64,000 nucleotides of DNA. Origin: an uncultured Halobacteriovorax sp. (GTDB lineage Bacteria > Bdellovibrionota > Bacteriovoracia > Bacteriovoracales > Bacteriovoracaceae). The notes beneath the pieces were generated by a model. It was given only the letters and a program-made list of their open reading frames with translations. It ran no database searches and was not told where the DNA came from. The DNA lies in contig CAJXVS010000008.1 in the NCBI GenBank assembly GCA_913061265.1, positions 124,001 to 188,000 of the forward strand. The letters are read 5' to 3'. The position numbers were made by a program, and so were the translations under genes. Each line of letters opens with the position of its first letter. Position 1 is the first letter of the stretch. Below, piece by piece: positions 52,511-61,753 of this stretch.

Positions 52511-53503
52511 TTAAACAATCTTGCCTTGAATATAATCTTGAATCTTTGAAAATGAATCGAAGCAAAAAGAGTTCGCTTCGTTGTAGGGATACTTCCCTTT
52601 TACCTGGAGAAAGTTAAGCCCTTTGATGAGAATATTATCTGATTCCTTATCACCAATCATAAAACTTTTTTCAACGTCAATGGCGTGTTTCTCTAAGAGA
52701 GAAAGCGCCATGCCAGCGCCAGGTTTTCTTGTAAAACTATGCCTCTTAAAGTCACCCTGACCTTTTTCAAAATGATAAGGACAATAGACCCACTCTTTAA
52801 TAACTAAGTTTCTTTTGAAGAGGTCAACTTCCATTTTTTTATGAAGGGAGATCACATCTTCTTCAGAGTACATGCCTTGAGCAACCCCTGATTGATTCGT
52901 GATCACAAAGACAGGCCAGTTTCTTTTATTAAAGAGCTCTATGATAGGAAAGATGCTCTCAAGATATTCAATCTCTTCATGTTTATGGACATAACCTACG
53001 TCTCTATTGATGACACCATCTCGGTCAAGAAATAAAGCAGGCCGCTTTTTCCTATAGTCTAAATTCAACTTTGAAAATGCGATAGGAAGTCCGTAGTTTC
53101 CAACAGGAATTGAAACTCCAGTATCAGTTATAAAGTCTAGTGCCGCGATCTTTGATAGATAATAAAGAGGAACTCTTTCAAGCCCATCTCTATAAATATC
53201 TTGAGAGTGAGCTTCATCATTAAGCATCTTAAAGTCACTACCAAGAGTCACAAGAGGCTCTCCCCTATTAATCTTGAAGGCCAATCCTTGAACGGCTGAG
53301 AACTCTGAAGCTTGAGACAAGAAAAGCTCCTTATCAAAATCAAAGCCATGATCAACTTTACTATAATCAATAATAAAGCAATCCCTGGGCCTTGCTATCA
53401 AGTTGGCCTTCAGCTCATAGGTAGTGCTTATCCAAGTAAACTTAAAGCCCGGATCATTGATCGGCTTTTGAGGAGAGATAAGAATCGTGGTGATGTCGTT
53501 CAT
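52511..53503 (-). CDS. HAD phosphatase (GmhB-like) with extra N-terminal domain
   Basis: 330 residues. The C-terminal half (about 158-330) is an HAD-IIIA phosphatase: FLDRDGVINRD (nucleophile Asp), FVITNQSG, FTRKPGAG and MIGDKESDN; these are the words of histidinol-phosphate/D-glycero-manno-heptose-1,7-bisphosphate phosphatases. The N-terminal 155 residues have mixed strands and helices (ILISPQKPINDPGFKF; VTLGSDFKMLNDEAHS) and match no family I know. Canonical GmhB is about 190 residues. Heptose-LPS precursor synthesis is the likely setting. It starts 10 bp after the neighbouring nuclease-like gene. Confidence 0.8.
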   Translation of the reverse strand: MNDITTILISPQKPINDPGFKFTWISTTYELKANLIARPRDCFIIDYSKVDHGFDFDKELFLSQASEFSAVQGLAFKINRGEPLVTLGSDFKMLNDEAHSQDIYRDGLERVPLYYLSKIAALDFITDTGVSIPVGNYGLPIAFSKLNLDYRKKRPALFLDRDGVINRDVGYVHKHEEIEYLESIFPIIELFNKRNWPVFVITNQSGVAQGMYSEEDVISLHKKMEVDLFKRNLVIKEWVYCPYHFEKGQGDFKRHSFTRKPGAGMALSLLEKHAIDVEKSFMIGDKESDNILIKGLNFLQVKGKYPYNEANSFCFDSFSKIQDYIQGKIV

Positions 53504-53513
53504 TTATTTAAAC

Positions 53514-54536
53514 CTAATTCTCTTTATGCAGTTTTAGTGAGCAATTAACTTTTAGCCCAGGAACTGTGAACTTATTCATAGGTTTTAGCCTAATTTGAAA
53601 GCTACAGTCCTCCATCTTCATCTCAAAAGAGCTTAAACCTTCTTTTGGCGGGATTAAAACAGAGTCATCTAATCTTAAGCGGTAGGGCCCAGCTTTTTTT
53701 AAGTTATTAAAGCTTAATTGATAATCACCTGAATAAAAACAAGAAAGCTGAATCAGGTCACTATGACCAAAGCCTAACAAAGGCATCATACAATCTTTAA
53801 ACTTCTTATTATCTTTCTTATAAAGATTTTCCCAGACTTCGAAGAATGACTGAATCATATAATAATAATGCTCTTTTAATCTTTTATTCATCGAGGTATT
53901 AAGCTGACCCGGAAGAAGAGGAAGCCCTGCCTCTTTCCATGCGGCTCCGAAGCTCTCTTCGGGAGGAAGCCCTGCCATTTCATGCAGGGCCAAGCTTACT
54001 TCTTTATAATCTTCTTCAAGTTTATGATTTAAATTATCTTGAGCGCTTCTGGCACTTGGGAACTGCTTAGAGAAATACTTAGGATAGAAGCTCCTGGCCC
54101 CGGCACTCTTAGTATTAACAAAAGAGTTTTCCTTACAAAGCTTTAAGCTTAAAGAGCTTACGGAGTCTTTTTTCTTTAAAAGAAGATCGGCTTCCTTGGC
54201 CCTTTGATCGCTACTGCCACCTAGGACTTTTCCCACTAAGAGGATAGCGTCAATATTATCAACTTCATTCTTCTTGAAGAATTCAGCGCTAGTCTTTGCT
54301 AAAAGGGGTAGTTTTTCTAGAAGTCCTGGAGAATTCTCCCGAAGCCAAAGTTCATAGGTTTGAAGCCGGTCCGTAAATTCTGGGGAAATGGAGCCTAAAT
54401 ACTCCCCTTCAAGCCCATAAGAATTAGCCAGACATTGCCCAACTAGGAATTCAAATAAGTTTCCCTTAAGTTCATTGATTAAGGCTTCTTTTTGAATCGA
54501 CGTGTCATAAACATTTAACTCTTTCATTCTTTCCAA
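53514..54536 (-). CDS. predicted PD-(D/E)XK-type nuclease-like protein
   Basis: 340 residues, no signal peptide. A helix with Glu (ELKGNLFEFLVGQCLA) is followed by EADLLLKKKDSVSSLSLKLCKEN, which places Asp and Lys as in the D-x(n)-xxK core of this fold, and then KSAGARSF. The C-terminal half is beta-rich, with a Cys/His-poor surface. Taken together this suggests a restriction-endonuclease-like fold, for example a DNA repair or self/non-self enzyme. The lysine line (SLKLCK) replaces the common E-x-K by L-x-K, so activity is uncertain. Start is ATG 54536. Confidence 0.45.
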   Translation of the reverse strand: MERMKELNVYDTSIQKEALINELKGNLFEFLVGQCLANSYGLEGEYLGSISPEFTDRLQTYELWLRENSPGLLEKLPLLAKTSAEFFKKNEVDNIDAILLVGKVLGGSSDQRAKEADLLLKKKDSVSSLSLKLCKENSFVNTKSAGARSFYPKYFSKQFPSARSAQDNLNHKLEEDYKEVSLALHEMAGLPPEESFGAAWKEAGLPLLPGQLNTSMNKRLKEHYYYMIQSFFEVWENLYKKDNKKFKDCMMPLLGFGHSDLIQLSCFYSGDYQLSFNNLKKAGPYRLRLDDSVLIPPKEGLSSFEMKMEDCSFQIRLKPMNKFTVPGLKVNCSLKLHKEN

Positions 54537-54552
54537 ATTAAGTCGGGTATCT

Positions 54553-54629
54553 TAGACTTACTAACGAAGTCTACCACCGCTTTTGTGTTGAAACAAACAC
54601 ACGAGTTCTATTGCAGGTTTAAATACCTG
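54553..54629 (+). promoter_or_regulatory. pyr operon leader with three inverted repeats
   Basis: TAGACTT (54553-54559)/AAGTCTA (54567-54573), TGTGTT (54584-54589)/AACACA (54596-54601) and CAGGT (54614-54618)/ACCTG (54625-54629) form three successive hairpins. The last ends just before the ribosome site AAGGAAG, so it could affect pyrB translation. No PyrR or other regulator signature is recognised. Confidence 0.35.
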
Positions 54630-54639
54630 AAAGGAAGTG

Positions 54640-55629
54640 ATGAAAGGGTTTCCAGCGGTTCTAGAAAATATCAGCGACCTAAGTCTAATCCAGATCAAGG
54701 CTTTGCTATCCCTTACATCAGATTATAAGAAAAAAGATAAAGACCTCGTAGAGAGCTTCTACACTGGTTTTAGAACACCCGTTATCGCAACCAGCTTCTT
54801 AGAGAACTCAACCAGAACAAAACACAGCTTTGCCATCGCTATTCAAAAGCTTGGCGGCATGTATATTGATTTCAATGCAGATACTTCTTCCCTTAAAAAA
54901 GGTGAAACCTTAGAAGAGACTCTTTTGACTCTTCATCATCAAGGTGTCGATTGTTGCATTATCAGAACCTCAGTCAGCAATGAGCTAGCTCAGTTCAAAG
55001 AAAACCCTCCTTTAAAGATCATCAATGGCGGCGACGGAAGTAATCAGCATCCTACTCAAGCGCTTCTCGATCTCTTTACCATGATCGGTGATCTAGGTGA
55101 TTTAAACGGAAAGACCATGGCCATCATTGGAGATTGTGTTCACTCAAGAGTGACTCACTCGCTAGTTGAACTTCTTCCTCAGTTTGGAATGAAGCTTATC
55201 CTCTGTGGACCAGAAGGTTATATACCAAATTCAAGTGAGAGTGATTCTATTACTCATACAGACAATAGAGATGAGGCCATTAAGCAATCTGATTGTATCT
55301 ACCTACTAAGGATACAAAAAGAGCGCCATCAAGGCACAGAAGATAAGCACTTTGCTACCTATCATGAAAAATTTGGTGTCAGCTTAGACACCTTAGGAAA
55401 GCTAGATAAAGAAGTCTTCGTCTATCATCCAGGGCCTGCGAATATTGGAGTTGAGATTAGTGAAGATCTTATTCACTCTCCTTTATATAGAGGCTACAAA
55501 CAAGTTGAAAACAGCACATACATGAGGATGGCCATCATCACGGCTATCTTAACCAATAGAAATATCAGCTCTCAGTTAGAGCTCAATGGCGACGATGCAA
55601 AAATTAAGACAGGGCCTAAAGCCCTCTAA
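54640..55629 (+). CDS. pyrB: aspartate carbamoyltransferase catalytic subunit
   Basis: 329 residues from ATG 54640, with AAGGAAG upstream (a GTG one codon earlier is the alternative). Carbamoyl-phosphate-binding FLENSTRTKHSF, DTSSLKKGETLEET, HPTQALLDLF and the C-terminal HPGPANIGVEI are the ATCase motifs. It joins carbamoyl phosphate and aspartate, the first committed step of pyrimidine synthesis. No regulatory subunit (pyrI) gene is seen. It leads the operon pyrB-carAB-pyrF-phhB-like, placing both substrate supply and use together. Confidence 0.95.
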   Translation: MKGFPAVLENISDLSLIQIKALLSLTSDYKKKDKDLVESFYTGFRTPVIATSFLENSTRTKHSFAIAIQKLGGMYIDFNADTSSLKKGETLEETLLTLHHQGVDCCIIRTSVSNELAQFKENPPLKIINGGDGSNQHPTQALLDLFTMIGDLGDLNGKTMAIIGDCVHSRVTHSLVELLPQFGMKLILCGPEGYIPNSSESDSITHTDNRDEAIKQSDCIYLLRIQKERHQGTEDKHFATYHEKFGVSLDTLGKLDKEVFVYHPGPANIGVEISEDLIHSPLYRGYKQVENSTYMRMAIITAILTNRNISSQLELNGDDAKIKTGPKAL

Positions 55630-55704
55630 TATTTTTTTTACCCTATCAAGCGAATCCGCATCGAAGCTATTCCCTATTATTTATTTAACATTAAGGAGAC
55701 ATAC

Positions 55705-58700
55705 GTGACCCCTAGCGAGTTTAGAAAAAGCCTAAAGCAATCAAAAGTTTACCTGCACTTTGAAGATGGAAGATCTTTTAAAGGTTATATCAACCGAAAG
55801 AAAGATGACCCTGAAATTGAAGGTGGCCTCTGGGGCGAAGCCGCCTTTACGACGGGGATGAGTGGTTATCAAGAAACGGGGAGTGATCCAAGTTTTCTGG
55901 GTCAGCATATTATCTTCTCAACCGCCCATGTGGGTAATTATGCATCTGATAAACGAGTCGATCAAAGTGAGAAATCTCACGCAACCGCATTGATCGCTAG
56001 GAACTTCTCCCCTAACGAATTCCTACTTAAGACTGAGAGACCCTTAGTTTCTGGGATGGATACAAGAAGCCTTGTTAAGTACCTTGTGAATTCAAAAAAG
56101 AGTCATAAGTCAGTCTTAAGTTTTAAGCACCAATCACCAAGCGCAAAAGAATTCACTGATGCAAAACTTATCTGTAATGAGCTAAGCCTTGTTAGCCAAA
56201 ATGAGCCGAAACTAGAGATTAAGGGAGACAATCCCATCGTCCTTATTAACTACGGAGTTAAAGACGCCATTGTTAAGAACCTAGCCGCTATGAAGATGCC
56301 TTTAATCACTCTGCCTTTTAATGCTACGGCGGAACAGGTAGCGAGTTATAAGCCAAGCATGATCTTCTTAAGTAATGGTCCAGGAGACCCTAGAGAGTAT
56401 AAAGATCAGATTGAAGAAGTGAAAAAGTTCTTTAAGCTTGGTATTCCCATGAGAGGAATCTGTCTTGGTCATCAGCTTATCTCCTTGGCCCTTGGGGCTG
56501 AAGTTATTAAGCTTCCCTTCGGGCAACGTGGTGTGAATCACCCTGTTCTTGATAGGATCACTGGGGAGATTCTTATCACCAGTCAAAACCATGGTTACGC
56601 CACAGACGAGGAAAGCCTTCTCAAGATTGCCAAGGCCAATCCTATTGATAGAGAAATCTTTATTCATCATAAGAGCCTCTTTGATAAATCAATCGAAGGC
56701 ATTGGCTCTACAGATAACTTTTTAAGATCAGTTCAGTTTCACCCTGAGGCCAACCCAGGCCCTAGTGATGCCGCTATCTTCTTTAAAGAAGTAGAAGAGT
56801 TCTTAAAAGGAAAGAGTGAGCCCGTTAATATTGATTCACTTCACCCTCTGATTGATGTTTCTCAGCCTATTAAAAAAGAGATGAAGTATAAAAGAGTCCT
56901 GTTAGTAGGATCAGGTCCTATTAAGATTGGTCAGGCCAGTGAGTTTGATTATTCTGGAACTCAGGCCTGTAAGTCTATGAAGGCGCTAGGGATAGAAGTT
57001 GTTCTTTTAAACTCTAATCCTGCCACTATCATGACAGATCCAGATATGGCCTATAAGACTTATATTGAGCCTATCAACAAAGAGACGATTAAGAAGATCA
57101 TTGAGATAGAAAATGTCGATGCGGTTCTTTCAACCATGGGTGGGCAGACCGCTCTTAATATCTGCGTAGAACTTGAAGAGGAGAATTACCTAAGTAATCA
57201 CAACGTCGCTCTCCTTGGAGCAAAAGTTGATACTATTAATAAAACTGAAGACAGAGACCTCTTTGCTAAAGAGTTAAAGACTCTAGGTTATGAGACTGGA
57301 AAACGTTTTAAAGGAAAGAGTGAAGAAGACGCCCTTATGATGGCGACATCAAAAGTTGGCTACCCTCTTATTATAAGACGTGACTTCGCTCTAGGCGGAA
57401 AAGGCGCGGCACTTGTTCATAACGCCGAAGAATTAAAAGAAGTCTTCACTAGTGACCTTAAGTTTCCCATCACCATGGAGAAATCCCTACTGGGCTGGAA
57501 GGAAGTAGAACTTGAAGTCATGGTCGATTGTGAAAAAAATGGCGTGATCATCTGTTCCATTGAAAATATCGATCCTTGCGGAATTCATACGGGAGATTCA
57601 ATCACTGTGGCCCCGGCCCAAACCATAAGCGACCGCTGTTATCAACAGCTTCGAACTATGTCCTTAACTATTGCTAAGCATATGGGAGTCGTCGCTGGTG
57701 GCGCCAATGTTCAGTTTGCCATTAACCCAAATGATGAAGATGATATTGTCGTCATCGAGATGAACCCTAGAGTTAGCCGCTCCTCGGCCCTTGCCTCTAA
57801 GGCCACAGGTTATCCTATTGCCAAGATCTCTGCCCAGCTGGCCCTTGGTTTTACCCTTAAAGAAATCTTAAATGATATCACTCAAGCATCCCCGGTTGCC
57901 TTTGAGCCTAGCCTTGATTATGTGGCCGTTAAGATTCCTATCTTTCCTTTTAACAAGTTTCCTACGAGTTCAAGAAAGCTCGGTCCACAGATGAGATCTG
58001 TTGGTGAAGTATTGGCCCTTGGAGGCTCTTTTAACGAAGCCTTCCTTAAGGCCCTTCGCAGCTTAGAACTTGGACTTGAGATTCCTGAACTGGCACAACT
58101 CAAGACCACTCCTTATGACGTCACCATGAGTTACTTAAAAGATCGTCTTCTTGATCAACAAGAACTCTGCCTCTTAACCGTCATGGAGGCCATGCGCCAA
58201 GGAATGAGCCAAACAGAGATTCATGAGCATTCAAAGATCACTCCATGGTTTCTTGATCAAGTCAGTGAGTTGATTGAAATTGAAAGAGACCTAAAGAAAA
58301 CACCAGAGCTCCTCTATGAGAACTTTAGTTTTTATAAATCAGTAGGTTTCTCCGATAAGCACTTGGCCTTCTTAACGAATAAGGCGCAAAAAGACATCCT
58401 AACCTACCGTCATGAAAATAATATCTTCCCTGTCTTTAAGGCCGTGGATACTTGCTCTGGTGAATTCAACGCAGAGACTCCCTACTTTTATTCTACCTAT
58501 GCCGAAGAAAATGAAGCGATCTCTCTTGGAGCGAACGGTAGAGCTATAGCCATCATGGGATCAGGTCCCAATAGGATTGGCCAAGGAATTGAGTTTGATT
58601 ATTCCTGTGTTAAAAGTTGCCGCCACTTAAAAACAAAGGGCATCAAGTCCATCATGATCAATTCAAACCCTGAAACGGTTTCAACTGATTATGATAGCTC

Positions 58701-60102
58701 TGATCGCCTCTACCTCTCTGCTCTCTACTCTGAAGACCTCTTTGATATTGCTCGCAATGAAAAGGTAGAAGGCATGATCACAAGTTTCAGCGGTCAAACA
58801 GGGATCAAGATTAGAAATCACTTGGAGAAGAATTTTAGAAAGGATTTTCTTGATATCAACTTTCTAGGGGCCACTCTAGAGGTTCTCGATCTAACAGAAG
58901 ATAGAAAGCTCTTTAGTGAGGTGACCTTGAAGTGTGGTCTGGCCCAGACAACGGCCAAAGAAGTAAAAGGCTTTAAACAATTAAGAAACGCCATGATTGA
59001 AATTGGTTTGCCTGTTATCATCAGACCAAGTTATGTGATTGGCGGCGAATCAATGTATATCTTTCATAGCTTTGATGACCTTGAATCCTTGCCAGCTCAA
59101 CTTAAAGAACAGCTAAAGAGTTCTTCCACAGTCTTTCAAGTTGAGACCTATCTTGAAGGAGCGCTAGAATACGACGTGGATCTCATCCGTGATAAATCGG
59201 GTAATCATGTCTTCACAGTTTGTGAGCATATAGAACATGCCGGGGTTCATTCTGGTGATAGTGGGATGATCACACCACCTGTTGTTCTCACTGATAAGCT
59301 CTATAAGAAGATGAAAGAGATCTCAGTTCAACTAGCTAACCATCTCGATATTTTAGGTCCCATTAATATTCAATACGCCGTAAAAGATGGCGAGATCTTT
59401 TGTATCGAGGCCAACCCTAGAGGCTCTCGTACTATTCCTTTTCTTTCTAAAGCCTATGCCATGGACCTAGCAGGAATTGCGACAGACGCCATGCTCGGAG
59501 AAGAGATTAAGAACTGGGACCGAGAACTAGCTCCTTTTTTCTGTGTTAAGCAATCCACTTTTCCTTTTGACCGCTTCTTAGATGATAATATTATCCTAGG
59601 TCCAAAGATGAGGTCGACTGGGGAAACTCTCGGAATTGATTATGATAAGGAGATGGCGATTTTAAAGAGTTATCTTGGAAACTATCCGAATCTCAATAGA
59701 GTGGGAAAGGTACTCATCTCTTTAGCTGATAATAGAAAAGACTTTATCCTGCCCTACTTAAAGCAGCTTCATCAAAATGGTTATACCTTTTTAGCAACAG
59801 CGGGAACTTGCTCTTATATAAGAAAGCAAGGCCTTCCTTGTACAAAGGTAGCAAAGATTGGCGAAGAGGATGGGCTAAGTTTATTAGACGCTCTTAAAGA
59901 CGAAGATATCGTTATGGTCTTTAATACTCCTGAAAATATGGGAGTCTCTAAAAGTGATGGTGAAGTTATTCGAAATACCGCCATTAGTTATGGAGTTCCT
60001 ACCTTTACAAGAGAAGAAAATATCAAGGCCGTTACACAGGCTCTTCTTGGGACCTTCTCACAAGATTTAATCCCTGTAAGTGTTCAGGAGATTCAGCAGT
60101 GA
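55705..60102 (+). CDS. carAB: fused carbamoyl-phosphate synthase CarAB
   Basis: 1465 residues, about the sum of CarA (382) and CarB (1073). Residues 1-375 are the glutaminase part, with catalytic Cys253 in RGICLGHQL and His346 in FHPEANPG. A short linker (about 376-390) leads to the synthetase part from about Met393: VLLVGSGPIKIGQASEFDYSG, a first ATP-grasp half, and the repeat starting MGSGPNRIGQGIEFDYS near residue 950, then an allosteric MGS-like end. GTG start. A single polypeptide for both subunits is known in eukaryotic CAD and some bacteria but is uncommon. It overlaps pyrF by 4 bp. Confidence 0.97.
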   Translation: MTPSEFRKSLKQSKVYLHFEDGRSFKGYINRKKDDPEIEGGLWGEAAFTTGMSGYQETGSDPSFLGQHIIFSTAHVGNYASDKRVDQSEKSHATALIARNFSPNEFLLKTERPLVSGMDTRSLVKYLVNSKKSHKSVLSFKHQSPSAKEFTDAKLICNELSLVSQNEPKLEIKGDNPIVLINYGVKDAIVKNLAAMKMPLITLPFNATAEQVASYKPSMIFLSNGPGDPREYKDQIEEVKKFFKLGIPMRGICLGHQLISLALGAEVIKLPFGQRGVNHPVLDRITGEILITSQNHGYATDEESLLKIAKANPIDREIFIHHKSLFDKSIEGIGSTDNFLRSVQFHPEANPGPSDAAIFFKEVEEFLKGKSEPVNIDSLHPLIDVSQPIKKEMKYKRVLLVGSGPIKIGQASEFDYSGTQACKSMKALGIEVVLLNSNPATIMTDPDMAYKTYIEPINKETIKKIIEIENVDAVLSTMGGQTALNICVELEEENYLSNHNVALLGAKVDTINKTEDRDLFAKELKTLGYETGKRFKGKSEEDALMMATSKVGYPLIIRRDFALGGKGAALVHNAEELKEVFTSDLKFPITMEKSLLGWKEVELEVMVDCEKNGVIICSIENIDPCGIHTGDSITVAPAQTISDRCYQQLRTMSLTIAKHMGVVAGGANVQFAINPNDEDDIVVIEMNPRVSRSSALASKATGYPIAKISAQLALGFTLKEILNDITQASPVAFEPSLDYVAVKIPIFPFNKFPTSSRKLGPQMRSVGEVLALGGSFNEAFLKALRSLELGLEIPELAQLKTTPYDVTMSYLKDRLLDQQELCLLTVMEAMRQGMSQTEIHEHSKITPWFLDQVSELIEIERDLKKTPELLYENFSFYKSVGFSDKHLAFLTNKAQKDILTYRHENNIFPVFKAVDTCSGEFNAETPYFYSTYAEENEAISLGANGRAIAIMGSGPNRIGQGIEFDYSCVKSCRHLKTKGIKSIMINSNPETVSTDYDSSDRLYLSALYSEDLFDIARNEKVEGMITSFSGQTGIKIRNHLEKNFRKDFLDINFLGATLEVLDLTEDRKLFSEVTLKCGLAQTTAKEVKGFKQLRNAMIEIGLPVIIRPSYVIGGESMYIFHSFDDLESLPAQLKEQLKSSSTVFQVETYLEGALEYDVDLIRDKSGNHVFTVCEHIEHAGVHSGDSGMITPPVVLTDKLYKKMKEISVQLANHLDILGPINIQYAVKDGEIFCIEANPRGSRTIPFLSKAYAMDLAGIATDAMLGEEIKNWDRELAPFFCVKQSTFPFDRFLDDNIILGPKMRSTGETLGIDYDKEMAILKSYLGNYPNLNRVGKVLISLADNRKDFILPYLKQLHQNGYTFLATAGTCSYIRKQGLPCTKVAKIGEEDGLSLLDALKDEDIVMVFNTPENMGVSKSDGEVIRNTAISYGVPTFTREENIKAVTQALLGTFSQDLIPVSVQEIQQ

Positions 60103-60791
60103 GTAGAGTAGATAAAATTTTTGTTGCCATGGATAATATGGACGAATCTGCGAGAGATAAGTTCATGGATGATCTAGGCTCAGCCCCTGTAAATATAAAG
60201 CTCGGTCTAGAGTTCTTTACTGAATACGGAAGAGAAGGGCTTATCAACTTTAAGAAAAGATATCAAAAGAAGATCTTCTTTGATTATAAGCTTCACGATA
60301 TTCCTAACACTGTTTCTAAGGCCATTAAGGCCATGGAAGGATTACCTATTGATTATCTTACCATCCACTTAAGTGGTGGTAGAGAGATGATCAAAGCGGC
60401 TCTTCAAGCACGGGATAAATATATCCCAAACACCAAGATCTTAGGAGTTAGCTTTCTTACGTCTCTAGGTGAATCTGATTTTTCAGAACTATGGGACTTA
60501 AAAGGAGAAGCTATAGACTTTGAAAGGCTTTTTACTATAGGTCTTGAAGAGAAGATTGACGGCTTTATCCTCTCCCCTAATGAATTAACAGTAATTAAGC
60601 CTTTAGAGAAAAGATTAGGCCTAAGCGCTCTTAAAGTAACCCCAGGGATTCGTTTTGAAGGGCAAGATGCTGGAGACCAAAAGAGAGTCGCCACGCCTGA
60701 ATCTGCCTTTAATGAAGGAGCAGACTTTCTTGTTATGGGCCGCGCTCTGACGGCCGCTCCTAACCTTCAAGAAAGGCTTTTACAGTTATGA
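60099..60791 (+). CDS. pyrF: orotidine-5'-phosphate decarboxylase
   Basis: 230 residues, typical for PyrF. The catalytic block is FFDYKLHDIPNTV (Asp-Lys-x-Asp), with a phosphate-binding end VTPGIRFEGQDAGDQKRVATP and LVMGRAL. It releases CO2 from OMP to give UMP, the last pathway step. GTG start overlaps the carAB stop (GTGA); its own stop overlaps the start of the next gene (ATGA). Pathway steps pyrC/pyrD/pyrE are not in this operon. Confidence 0.95.
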   Translation: MSRVDKIFVAMDNMDESARDKFMDDLGSAPVNIKLGLEFFTEYGREGLINFKKRYQKKIFFDYKLHDIPNTVSKAIKAMEGLPIDYLTIHLSGGREMIKAALQARDKYIPNTKILGVSFLTSLGESDFSELWDLKGEAIDFERLFTIGLEEKIDGFILSPNELTVIKPLEKRLGLSALKVTPGIRFEGQDAGDQKRVATPESAFNEGADFLVMGRALTAAPNLQERLLQL

Positions 60792-61081
60792 GAGAAGCAG
60801 AAAAAAATGAACTCTTGAAAGCGCTTAATGCTGATTGGGACTTTAGTTTTAATAAGACAAGAATCAGAAGAAGCTATAGCCTACCTGATTATATAAGCGC
60901 TATTAAACTCCTAGAGAAGATCACTGCTCTAAGTGAAGAGTTGAACCACCATCCCGAGATTCATCTTGGATGGGGTCATTTAGAGATAGAGTTATGGACT
61001 CATACTAAAGATGATCTAAGCGTTCTTGATTTTGAATTGGCCAGAAGAATTGATCAGGCCTCTCTTACAACTTCAGTATGA
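60788..61081 (+). CDS. pterin-4a-carbinolamine dehydratase (PhhB/DCoH-type)
   Basis: 97 residues with the signature LNHHPEIHLGWGHLEIELWTH, whose HHPE and W/T pattern is diagnostic for PCD/DCoH. It dehydrates 4a-hydroxytetrahydropterin and helps recycle the cofactor of aromatic-amino-acid hydroxylases. Its start overlaps the pyrF stop by 4 bp. A role in pyrimidine synthesis is not expected; the linkage may be operon packing, or the protein may have a different function. The 3' end overlaps the convergent RDD gene by 28 bp. Confidence 0.88.
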   Translation: MREAEKNELLKALNADWDFSFNKTRIRRSYSLPDYISAIKLLEKITALSEELNHHPEIHLGWGHLEIELWTHTKDDLSVLDFELARRIDQASLTTSV

Positions 61082-61602
61082 CAAAGCTTATCATGCAGGA
61101 GGCTTTTCTTACCTCCAAGAAGGCCTAGAAAGTTCATGCCAAATAAAAGGCTTGAGAACATCCAAAGCCAATAGCGGTTATTCGCCTCAAGAAAACTAAG
61201 TTTAGTCCCCTCTTCCTTTTGAACCTTAATCCCAAGAACACTCATGCCAATAGTGGCGGCCTTAGAAGAGGATTCGCAAAGAGTAAAATAGAGCCAATGG
61301 GCACTAAAGAATGAAGCAACGCCGGAGCCCACACATAGGGCCCGCATGAAATCAGGGTGAAGACCGAGATCAGACAAAGCAGAGAAACAAATAAGGGTCA
61401 TGGTTGCGCTAAAGAAAAGACTTGGGATAATCAGAACAAATTGATCAATAAGGCAGGCAAAAGCCTTCATCTTAAAACTACTAAGCTCAAAGGGTCTTAA
61501 TGCTAAGACAGCTCCAGGCTCAGACTCTCTTACAGGGGATACTACAGCTTCTTCAATATGATACTGATCTGACCCGAATTCGGGCACCAATGCTTTTTCC
61601 AT
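61054..61602 (-). CDS. RDD-family membrane protein
   Basis: 182 residues. About three to four hydrophobic segments are preceded by a short acidic N-terminus (EEAVVSPVRESEPGA). The RDD hallmark block is present in modified form (FKMAFACLIDQFVLIIPSL), and the LGIKVQKEEGTKLSF motif closes the core. Function unknown; RDD proteins are often near transport or envelope genes. A SD (GGAG..AAGGA) precedes the ATG, and a TATAAT-like box lies about 40 bp upstream. Confidence 0.75.
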   Translation of the reverse strand: MEKALVPEFGSDQYHIEEAVVSPVRESEPGAVLALRPFELSSFKMKAFACLIDQFVLIIPSLFFSATMTLICFSALSDLGLHPDFMRALCVGSGVASFFSAHWLYFTLCESSSKAATIGMSVLGIKVQKEEGTKLSFLEANNRYWLWMFSSLLFGMNFLGLLGGKKSLLHDKLCHTEVVREA

Positions 61603-61753
61603 TCCTTAATCTCCGACGTGCAACATTTGAATGAAATGCCATTATAGAGCATTTTAAATATGGGTAAAATCTCAACTGAAAATCAGGGGTTAGACCAAAA
61701 TCACCTGACTTGAATCTTTGGCAATTGACCTAATATTTAGGCACCTGAATTAT

